Below, one piece after another: positions 8,031 to 14,299 of a stretch of 41,259 nucleotides of DNA. The position numbers and the translations under genes are program-made. The notes beneath the pieces are model-generated. The model had not been told where the DNA came from. It was given only the letters and a program-made list of their open reading frames with translations, and did no database searches. The first letter of the stretch is position 1. Each line of letters begins with the position of its first letter. This stretch comes from JAYXXU01 sp049301135 (lineage in GTDB: Bacteria; Pseudomonadota; Gammaproteobacteria; Pseudomonadales; Moraxellaceae): assembly GCA_049301135.1 (NCBI GenBank), contig JBAQKP010000287.1:1-41259 (forward strand), read 5' to 3'.

Positions 8031-8891
8031 ATGAGTGAGAAGCTACAGAAAGTGTTAGCGCGCATGGGGCTTGGCTCGCGGCGCTATATGGAAGAAGTGA
8101 TCGCGGCCGGACGGGTCAGCGTCAATGGTCGAGTTGCTACCGTCGGTGAGCGCATTGAGCCGACTGATGAGCTGCGGATTGATGGGCGTAAACTGAGCTA
8201 TCAAGCCGAAGAAGAAGTGCGTCGGCGTGTGCTGGTCTATTACAAACCTGAAGGTGAAATCTGCTCACGCAATGATCCAGAAGGTCGGCCAACCGTGTTC
8301 GAGCAACTGCCGCAACTGGCCAATGATCGCTGGGTGATGGTTGGCCGCTTGGACATTAACAGTACCGGCTTGCTGCTGTTTACCAATGACGGCGAGCTGG
8401 CCAATCGGCTGATGCACCCATCGAATGAAGTCGAACGCGAATACGCTGTGCGTGTGATGGGTGACGTGACCAATAACGTGCGCAACACCTTATTGAAAGG
8501 CGTTGAACTCGAAGATGGCCCAGCCAAATTTGAATCGTTTAAAGAAATCGGCGGCGATGGTATTAACCGCTGGTATCAAGTCGTGGTCAAAGAAGGCCGC
8601 AATCGCGAAGTGCGCCGCTTGTTCGAGTCGCAAGAGCTTAAAGTCAGTCGCCTGCTACGCACCCGTTATGGCAGTGTGATTCTGCCGCGTGAACTGCGCA
8701 CCGGACGCTGGATTGAACTGGATAAACCCGAAATCGATCATCTGGTGCAAAGCGTGCAAATGAAACCACGGGTCGGTACCGGTCTGTATGGCATGGCTAA
8801 ACGCCGCGCCGAGAAGCAAATGGAAAACCCACTGCCCGCCCGTCGTGGTGGCTATTTGCGCCAGCAAAAACGCGACAATACCCCGCAGTAA
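8031..8891 (+). CDS. rluB: 23S rRNA pseudouridine(2605) synthase
   Basis: Isomerises U2605 of 23S rRNA to pseudouridine. An S4 RNA-binding domain fills residues 1 to about 60 (KLQKVLARMGLGSRR), followed by the RsuA/RluB/E/F catalytic domain. The catalytic Asp108 lies in GRLDINSTGLLLFTNDGEL. The tail is basic and ends in a KRDNTPQ-type extension usual for RluB. Of two ATGs six bases apart, 8031 sits seven bases after GAGG and 8025 only one, so 8031 is chosen (286 residues). RluB rather than RluE or RluF is inferred from the scpAB neighbourhood and the basic C-terminal tail. Confidence 0.92.
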   Translation: MSEKLQKVLARMGLGSRRYMEEVIAAGRVSVNGRVATVGERIEPTDELRIDGRKLSYQAEEEVRRRVLVYYKPEGEICSRNDPEGRPTVFEQLPQLANDRWVMVGRLDINSTGLLLFTNDGELANRLMHPSNEVEREYAVRVMGDVTNNVRNTLLKGVELEDGPAKFESFKEIGGDGINRWYQVVVKEGRNREVRRLFESQELKVSRLLRTRYGSVILPRELRTGRWIELDKPEIDHLVQSVQMKPRVGTGLYGMAKRRAEKQMENPLPARRGGYLRQQKRDNTPQ

Positions 8892-8916
8892 TCTGGCCAA
8901 AGTTACCGTGACACCG

Positions 8917-8946
8917 AAAGACCAGTGCAAATCGCTGGTCTTTTTT
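8917..8946 (+). terminator. Rho-independent terminator after rluB
   Basis: A perfect 9-bp stem, AAAGACCAG with CTGGTCTTT, around a 9-base loop, ending in six T. It closes the scpA-scpB-rluB transcript. Confidence 0.9.
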
Positions 8947-8991
8947 CTGCACGATTAACGGCAAACAAGTCGCATACAAAAAGTAAGCGTA

Positions 8992-9020
8992 TTGCAAATA
9001 AGAATGATTATCTGTAAAGT
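8992..9020 (+). promoter_or_regulatory. Putative promoter of the TonB-dependent receptor gene
   Basis: TTGCAA (-35) and TAAAGT (-10) are separated by exactly 17 bases, ending 42 bases before the ATG. The spacer is almost wholly covered by a Fur-box-like sequence. Confidence 0.6.
8994..9012 (+). promoter_or_regulatory. Fur-box-like operator
   Basis: The 19 bases match the classic Fur consensus (GATAATGATAATCATTATC) at 14 positions, including the whole right half ATTATC. It lies between the -35 and -10 boxes, where Fur-Fe(II) would block RNA polymerase. Fur control is inferred from position and match. Confidence 0.65.
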
Positions 9021-9062
9021 TTGCCCCAATCTCAGGCAGTTTGCGCTATTGGAGCATCACCC

Positions 9063-11144
9063 ATGATGAACACACGATCTTTTCGACTCAATCCAATCCT
9101 GATCGGCTTACTGAGCACGCTGGTTGCTCCAGCGTTTGCGGATACCACCGACACGCAGCGCCTACCCACCATTCAGGTGGTTGCCGATCAAGGCGATACT
9201 GACGCCATCGCGCAACAAACCGGTGCCGTCAGCATCGTCAGCGCCGAACAGATCGAGATGATTCAGCCGCGCTCCACCGAAGACATCCTGAAGCGCGTCC
9301 CCGGTGTCTACGTCAAACCAGAAGAAGAATCGGCGATTGTGGTCAATGTTGGTATTCGTGGGCTGAGTTCTGCCGATTATAAAACCACCGTCCTCGAAGA
9401 TGGCGTGCCGGTTGCGGCCGGTTTGTTTGTCGGCAATGCCCGCTATTACAACCCTCGCGCCAGCCGCATTGACAGCGTCGAAGTGCTGAAAGGCTCGGCT
9501 GCCCTGCGTTACGGGCCAGGCAACATCGGTGGCGTGATCAACTATCGCACCAAACAACCAAAAGATGGCGTCAGCATCGACACCTCGATTGGCTCTTGGG
9601 ATACCTACAAAACCTCGGTCGAACTCGGCGGCAGCTCACCGAATAAAGACAGTGTGTTCGGGGCGATTTTAAGCCATGAAAAAAGCGATGGCTTCATGGG
9701 CAAAGGTTACGAGTCAAAAGATGCGGTGATCAAAGCCGGCACAGCCATCGGGGATAACCAAACCATCGGCGTTAAATTTACCCATTATGAAAATGATGCC
9801 AACATCTCGTATCGCGGCGTGTTTTTGGACGAATTTAATAATAAATCGGATCGCAACCCTGCACCAGATGACTATTTCTTGACCGAACGCAACTCGTTCG
9901 ACATCAATCATCGCTGGGATATTGCTGACGGTATGCGCTTAGACTCGCTGTTTTATTGGAGCGAGATGAACCGTGATTATTGGCGGTTTGCGACCAATAA
10001 CACTGCATCAGCGGCTACCAAACGCTGGGTATATACCGACAGCCTCAATGGCAACAATCGCTCATTTAAGCGCTACGGTGCAGAAACCCGTCTAACGGCC
10101 GACAATCAACTGGCTGGCATCAGCGGTGAAGCTGAAGTCGGGCTACGTTATCTGACCGAAAAAATGTTTGACCAAACCATCAATGCCACCCGTGCCACCC
10201 CACGCACTGGTGTAATCGGCAAAGATGTGATTGATAGCGCAGAGAGCTTTGCCATATATGCGCAGAACCGCTTTGATTTGACCGAACAACTCTCGATCAC
10301 CCCTGCGCTGCGAGTCGAGCGCTACAGCCAAGCACGCTTGGATTTGACCAAATCACAATCAGCCAGAACCGACAATACTGAAGTGATGCCGGGGTTGGGT
10401 GCAACCTTCCAAGTGAACCCTGCCGCCCAAGTGTATGCCAGTGTGTATCAAGCCTTCTCGCCTGCCCTCAATGCTGACTCACTCGACGGCCTGAAAGACC
10501 AACAACTGGATGCCGAAAAATCCATCAATGTCGAAATCGGGGTGCGCGGTGCGCAAGATCAGCTCAACTATGAGCTAACTGTATTTCGGATGGATTTTGA
10601 CAATCAGATCGTCCCTGCCAACAGCAATACCAACTTCCAAACCACCAATGGTGGAAAAACCTTGCATCAAGGTCTAGAAGCTGCGGTCGGCTATGATTTT
10701 GATAATGGATTGGATGTGTTTGCCAACGCGACGTGGATTGCTGATGCCGAGTTTAGCGGTGACCGCTTTGCGGCGAATGGTGTCACCTTAACCACGCCAG
10801 ACGGCAACCGAATCCCGTATACCCCTGAATGGGTTGCCAATATCGGTGTCGCCTATGAAATCAACGACTGGCGTACCCAACTCAGCGCACACTACATGGA
10901 TTCGCAATTTACTGATGTGCGCAATACCACAACCATCGCAGAAAACACCAGTGGCTTTTTTACTGGTCAACTCGATGCCTACACCACTGTGGATCTGACC
11001 TCGCGCTATCAGTTCAATCCACAACTTGAAGTGTATGGTTCAATCAAAAACCTGCTAGACGAGCATTACATGGCCAGCCTACGCAATGGCATTTATGTTG
11101 GGCCTGAGCGTTCGTTTGAAACTGGCGTAAAATACCGGTTTTAA
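9063..11144 (+). CDS. TonB-dependent outer-membrane receptor, FecA-like
   Basis: Outer-membrane gated porin that imports a ferric chelate or similar ligand using TonB-ExbBD energy. A signal peptide ends around residue 26 (VAPAFA). The plug follows, with RSTEDILKRVPGVYV, NVGIRGLSSADYKTTVLEDG and the SVEVLKGSAALRYGPGNIGGVINY core. A 22-strand-type barrel fills the rest and ends in Phe, the usual assembly signal. It has 693 residues and no N-terminal signalling domain, so it should not drive a FecIR-type sigma cascade, and no such genes are nearby. The ATG at 9063 has GGAG eight bases upstream; a TTG frame back to 9021 is rejected. Iron control is suggested by the Fur-like box. The substrate cannot be told from sequence; ferric citrate is one possibility. 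Confidence 0.9.
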   Translation: MMNTRSFRLNPILIGLLSTLVAPAFADTTDTQRLPTIQVVADQGDTDAIAQQTGAVSIVSAEQIEMIQPRSTEDILKRVPGVYVKPEEESAIVVNVGIRGLSSADYKTTVLEDGVPVAAGLFVGNARYYNPRASRIDSVEVLKGSAALRYGPGNIGGVINYRTKQPKDGVSIDTSIGSWDTYKTSVELGGSSPNKDSVFGAILSHEKSDGFMGKGYESKDAVIKAGTAIGDNQTIGVKFTHYENDANISYRGVFLDEFNNKSDRNPAPDDYFLTERNSFDINHRWDIADGMRLDSLFYWSEMNRDYWRFATNNTASAATKRWVYTDSLNGNNRSFKRYGAETRLTADNQLAGISGEAEVGLRYLTEKMFDQTINATRATPRTGVIGKDVIDSAESFAIYAQNRFDLTEQLSITPALRVERYSQARLDLTKSQSARTDNTEVMPGLGATFQVNPAAQVYASVYQAFSPALNADSLDGLKDQQLDAEKSINVEIGVRGAQDQLNYELTVFRMDFDNQIVPANSNTNFQTTNGGKTLHQGLEAAVGYDFDNGLDVFANATWIADAEFSGDRFAANGVTLTTPDGNRIPYTPEWVANIGVAYEINDWRTQLSAHYMDSQFTDVRNTTTIAENTSGFFTGQLDAYTTVDLTSRYQFNPQLEVYGSIKNLLDEHYMASLRNGIYVGPERSFETGVKYRF

Positions 11145-11195
11145 ATCCAGTCGTCTCGGCGAACACGGCTCGCAGCAGACTGGCCAAAACCATCA

Positions 11196-11224
11196 AAATG
11201 ACTCGCCATGCGGGTCATTTTTTT
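11196..11224 (+). terminator. Rho-independent terminator after the receptor gene
   Basis: A 10-bp stem, AAATGACTCG with CGGGTCATTT (one wobble), around CCATG, running into a T tract. It isolates the receptor gene from the next one. Confidence 0.88.
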
Positions 11225-11227
11225 ATC

Positions 11228-11246
11228 ATCTTAAACACTTTAAGAT
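11228..11246 (+). promoter_or_regulatory. Perfect inverted repeat upstream of the NMO-family gene
   Basis: ATCTTAAA-CAC-TTTAAGAT is a perfect 8+3+8 palindrome ending 31 bases before the start codon. It has no T tract of its own and starts four bases after a complete terminator, so a protein-binding operator is more likely than a second terminator. No clear -35/-10 pair surrounds it. Confidence 0.5.
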
Positions 11247-11277
11247 TGAATCAACACCGACTGGGGTTGGATCGATC

Positions 11278-12345
11278 ATGCAGACTGCCATCACGCGCTT
11301 ACTCAATATTCAGCATCCGATCATTTTGACTGGCATGAGTTGGATCTCTACACCCGAACTGGTCACAGCGGTCAGCAATGCCGGTGGGTTGGGGATCTTG
11401 GCACTTGGGCCACTGTCGCCTGAGCAAACCCGTGCGGCCATTCTCAAGGTGCGCGAACTGACCGACCGGCCATTTGGGGTCAATTGTGCGCTGTTGATGC
11501 CCGGTGCACGAGAAACCGCCGAAGTTGCACTGGAACTACAAGTGCCGGTGATTAATTTTTCGCTCGGCAAAGGCGATTGGCTGATCCAGCGTTGTCATGC
11601 TTATGGTGGCAAAGTGATTGCTACAGTGACCACCGCAAAACACGCACTGGCTGCGCAAGCACAAGGCGTCGATGCGGTGATGGCGACTGGACACGAAGCC
11701 GCCGCGCACGGTGGCGACGTCACCTCGCTGGTCTTAGTGCCTGCTTTGGTCGATGTACTAAAGATTCCGGTGATTGCCTGTGGTGGTTTTGCTGATCATC
11801 GTGGCCTCGTGGCTGCACTCGCGTTGGGTGCGTCAGCAGTGGCGATGGGCTCGCGCTTTGCGACCTGTGCCGAAAGCCCGCTGCATCAACAGACCAAGCA
11901 AGCAGTGATCGACAAAGACCAACACGCGACGATTTATAGCCCGCATTTTGATGGGCTACCCGCCCGCTATATGCAAACACCGACCGCACAGCGCCTGACC
12001 GAAAAACCGATGTCGTTTTTTGTGGCGGCCTGGCAGGCGATGCTGGCAGCGCGGCAGTTGCAGATTTCGCTTTGGAAGGTACTGGCCGGACTGATCGCAC
12101 AACCACGCCAGATTCGGCTATTGGCCTGCTTTGGTGCGGCAACCCCGCGCTTAAAAGCCGCTACCGAGCAGGGTGATTTGGTCAACGGGATGCAGTTTAT
12201 TGGGCAGTCGCAAGGCTTAATCCACGACATCCCGACCGCACAACAGTTGATCGAACGCCTGATACAAGATGCCGAGCTCAGCGTGCAGCACCTCAATCAA
12301 CTAACGACTGCGCACAGCGCAACCCAACTGGCCAGCCACGAATAG
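11278..12345 (+). CDS. Nitronate monooxygenase-family flavoprotein
   Basis: TIM-barrel FMN enzyme of the nitronate monooxygenase (2-nitropropane dioxygenase) family, which oxidises nitronates with O2; some relatives are enoyl reductases of the FabK type. It has 355 residues. HPIILTGMSWISTPEL near the start, AGGLGILALG, FGVNCALL, the GHEAAAHGG motif with the likely catalytic His, IACGGFAD and the phosphate-binding GASAVAMGSRF are all visible. It stands alone between a terminator and the convergent RRM gene. A FabK-like role cannot be excluded, but the HEAAAHGG motif and length favour the NMO family. Physiological substrate unknown. Confidence 0.88.
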   Translation: MQTAITRLLNIQHPIILTGMSWISTPELVTAVSNAGGLGILALGPLSPEQTRAAILKVRELTDRPFGVNCALLMPGARETAEVALELQVPVINFSLGKGDWLIQRCHAYGGKVIATVTTAKHALAAQAQGVDAVMATGHEAAAHGGDVTSLVLVPALVDVLKIPVIACGGFADHRGLVAALALGASAVAMGSRFATCAESPLHQQTKQAVIDKDQHATIYSPHFDGLPARYMQTPTAQRLTEKPMSFFVAAWQAMLAARQLQISLWKVLAGLIAQPRQIRLLACFGAATPRLKAATEQGDLVNGMQFIGQSQGLIHDIPTAQQLIERLIQDAELSVQHLNQLTTAHSATQLASHE

Positions 12346-12368
12346 CCAGCCACAGCCGCCGAGGTGCG

Positions 12369-12638
12369 TTACGCTTGTGGAGCATCGTCTTCAGCAGGCT
12401 TGTCTTCTGACAGCTTGACCCGAATCACACTGCCTTCAAAACGCGTCAAATTACTGCGTTTGACTGCCGTGACAGCTTGTTTTGGGTTGGGCATTTCAAC
12501 AAAACCAAAGCCTTTCGACTGCTTGGTGGCGGGATCCATCACAATCGTCACCGAGGTGACATGACCGAATCCAGCAAACAAGGTGCGAACGGCCTCTTCA
12601 TTGGTGGTGCGAGCCAGATTGCGGACGAGGATTTTCAT
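12369..12638 (-). CDS. Small RRM-type RNA-binding protein
   Basis: A single RNA recognition motif with little else. RNP2 is ILVRNL at residues 2-7 and RNP1 is KGFGFVEM in the middle; a short acidic tail follows. It has 89 residues, normal for the bacterial and cyanobacterial Rbp-like family. Its RNA targets are unknown; such proteins are often cold- or stress-related. The frame extends to 12713 through a TTG, but the first domain strand starts exactly at the internal ATG. There is no clear ribosome binding site. It is divergent from the metalloprotease gene and convergent with the NMO gene. Confidence 0.85.
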   Translation of the reverse strand: MKILVRNLARTTNEEAVRTLFAGFGHVTSVTIVMDPATKQSKGFGFVEMPNPKQAVTAVKRSNLTRFEGSVIRVKLSEDKPAEDDAPQA

Positions 12639-12766
12639 GGGGAACTGCGCTATATCAATCAATTGTCCCGCTATTGTATGCGCTTGAGCCTGCGTTTTGG
12701 GGATTTTATCCAACCCAAAAGCTGCTAGACTGCTCCATCATCGGACGGCTGGGTGCGCTCATCAAC

Positions 12767-13531
12767 ATGTGGAAAAAAATTCGAGTCGCTATCCTATTGC
12801 TCATTTTGGCTGCGGTCGCACTCGACACATGGCGAGCAAACGCCGAACTCGATTGGCAGTTGCCATTTAACGTAGCACTCTACCCGATCAATGCCGATGG
12901 CAGCACCCGAGTCGCTGCCTACCTACAGACGCTGACGGTGCAAGACTTCCAGCCTATCAACGACTATTTTCATGCCGAGGCCAAACGCCATCAACTGGGT
13001 TTATCACAGCCGATCTCGCTTCAACTCGGCGCGCCGGTCAGTGTGATTCCACCAGCGCCACCGAGTGACGGCAATCTGATCAGTGTGATCAGTTGGAGTC
13101 TAAAAATGCGCTACTTTGCGTGGCGCAACAGTCCTGATGTCCCTGTTAAACCACAGATTCGCATGTATTTGCTGTATTACGATCCGGCCATACAGCCGCG
13201 TTTAAGCCATTCGACGGCATTGGAAAAAGGCCGAATTGGACGCGTCAATTTATTTGGCACGACCAAACAACATGAGCAGAACCTCATGGTGTTGGCACAC
13301 GAAATCCTGCACACCGTCGGTGCAACCGATAAGTATGATCTGAGCAATAGCCAGCCGATTTATCCAATCGGTTACGCCGATCCCGACCAACAACCGCTGT
13401 ATCCGCAACGGCGTGCCGAACTGATGGGGGGACGTGTGCCGATGACGCCAAATGAAGCCAAAATCCCCGTTAATCTCAATCACACCATGATTTCTGATTT
13501 GACGGCGCGTGAAATCGGCTGGCTCAAATAA
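12767..13531 (+). CDS. Membrane-anchored metalloprotease with HExxHxxGxxD site
   Basis: A 254-residue protein with one N-terminal hydrophobic segment (residues 7-20) after MWKKIR, which should anchor it in the inner membrane with the rest in the periplasm, or act as an uncleaved signal. The zinc site is HEILHTVGATD: His178, Glu179, His182 and Asp188 match HExxHxxGxxD, the metzincin-type pattern with Asp as third ligand known from snapalysin-type proteases. ELMGG downstream could supply the Met-turn. The substrate is unknown. The open frame starts earlier, but the ATG at 12767 gives a clean positively charged start before the hydrophobic stretch. It is divergent from the RRM gene and followed by hairpins. 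Confidence 0.75.
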   Translation: MWKKIRVAILLLILAAVALDTWRANAELDWQLPFNVALYPINADGSTRVAAYLQTLTVQDFQPINDYFHAEAKRHQLGLSQPISLQLGAPVSVIPPAPPSDGNLISVISWSLKMRYFAWRNSPDVPVKPQIRMYLLYYDPAIQPRLSHSTALEKGRIGRVNLFGTTKQHEQNLMVLAHEILHTVGATDKYDLSNSQPIYPIGYADPDQQPLYPQRRAELMGGRVPMTPNEAKIPVNLNHTMISDLTAREIGWLK

Positions 13532-13533
13532 AA

Positions 13534-13567
13534 CATCGGGAAACAGATGCAAACCTGTTACCCGATG
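13534..13567 (+). terminator. Hairpin after the metalloprotease gene
   Basis: CATCGGG pairs with CCCGATG and the inner AACAG with CTGTT, a long two-part stem starting three bases after the stop codon. There is no T tract, so it may be a weak or factor-dependent terminator. Confidence 0.5.
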
Positions 13568-13582
13568 CTGTCATCGCTACTG

Positions 13583-13617
13583 TTCTAACACAGCTATATC
13601 ATGCGATCGTGTTAGAA
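13583..13617. repeat. Inverted repeat across the stop codon of the secreted-protein gene
   Basis: TTCTAACAC and GTGTTAGAA form a perfect 9-bp inverted repeat with a 17-base loop. The right arm contains the TAA stop of the minus-strand gene. No T tract follows on either strand; it may protect the 3' end of that message or help termination. Confidence 0.5.
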
Positions 13618-14100
13618 GGTTTCAACCTTTAACGTGGCATCGCAATAGCCTTTTTCGACGTTACCAATCCAAATATCATAATAACCAGTGGTTGCCGCAG
13701 TAATACGCAGTTTAGGATCCAATGCCCCATTACTGTCGTCATCAAACTGCCACTTGCTGGTCGGCGTGTTGACCAGTAGTACAGAATCGCATTTACTGGT
13801 AACTTTAAATTCAATCGCCCGATTTTTTGGGTTAGCGGTCAGCTTAAAGGTAAAATCAGGCGCCTCGGTCACCCAACCTTCACCCGGCAGTTTGGAGCAC
13901 TCAGACAGATCGACATTGCCGCCTGCTTCAATCGTGTAGCTCTTGGCGGAATAGGCATCTTCGGCAGAGAATTCAAATTTTTGACCGCTCTGTCCATAGT
14001 CAGGACAACCCGCCAGTACCGCGCTTGAACTGCACAGTAAGGCCACAAATGACAGTCCTGTCAGAATTCGATTGAAGCGCTGTTTTGGATCCGTAGACAT
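13612..14100 (-). CDS. Small exported protein with PPC-like domain
   Basis: A 162-residue exported protein. The signal sequence spans residues 1-30 (hydrophobic LTGLSFVALL core) and ends in VLAGC, which can be read as a type I site before Gly or as a lipobox (LAGC) with Cys32 as lipid anchor. The mature part has several Cys residues, a VDLSEC segment, a DDDSNGALDPKLRI stretch and a YDIWIGN strand near the C-terminus. The pattern resembles the pre-peptidase C-terminal (PPC) beta-sandwich found at the ends of secreted proteases, here without any protease. An ATG at 14154 in frame is ignored because the promoter sits there. GGAG precedes the chosen ATG. Function unknown. Confidence 0.75.
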   Translation of the reverse strand: MSTDPKQRFNRILTGLSFVALLCSSSAVLAGCPDYGQSGQKFEFSAEDAYSAKSYTIEAGGNVDLSECSKLPGEGWVTEAPDFTFKLTANPKNRAIEFKVTSKCDSVLLVNTPTSKWQFDDDSNGALDPKLRITAATTGYYDIWIGNVEKGYCDATLKVETF

Positions 14101-14132
14101 GATTAACTCCAAATATGATCGTCCCTGTTTAC

Positions 14133-14161
14133 ACGTTACGCCTGCCCTATGCAACTGTCAA
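14133..14161 (-). promoter_or_regulatory. Strong putative promoter of the small exported protein gene
   Basis: On the minus strand TTGACA and TAACGT are separated by exactly 17 bases; the start codon follows about 33 bases after the -10 box, with GGAG in between. Confidence 0.75.
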
Positions 14162-14209
14162 GCCGGCCAAAATCAGTTGCAGCAGATTCAGATGTTTTAA
14201 ATTTTAGCA

Positions 14210-14225
14210 TCCCCCGTTTAGGGGA
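14210..14225 (-). terminator. Weak hairpin downstream of topA
   Basis: TCCCC pairs with GGGGA around a 6-base loop, followed on the minus strand by GCTAAAATTT. It is the only candidate terminator between topA and the next minus-strand gene; the T run is interrupted. Confidence 0.3.
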
Positions 14226-14299
14226 ATAGCGACGCAACGACTGCCGCACTTTTGCAAAAACAGCAGCCATTGCTCACAATTGCTCGCGCATCAAGCCCG

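Noticed and set aside
9021..9062. TTG start adding 14 residues to the TonB-dependent receptor
   Set aside because: It would begin at the end of the -10 region; the ATG at 9063 has a good ribosome binding site and starts a proper signal peptide.
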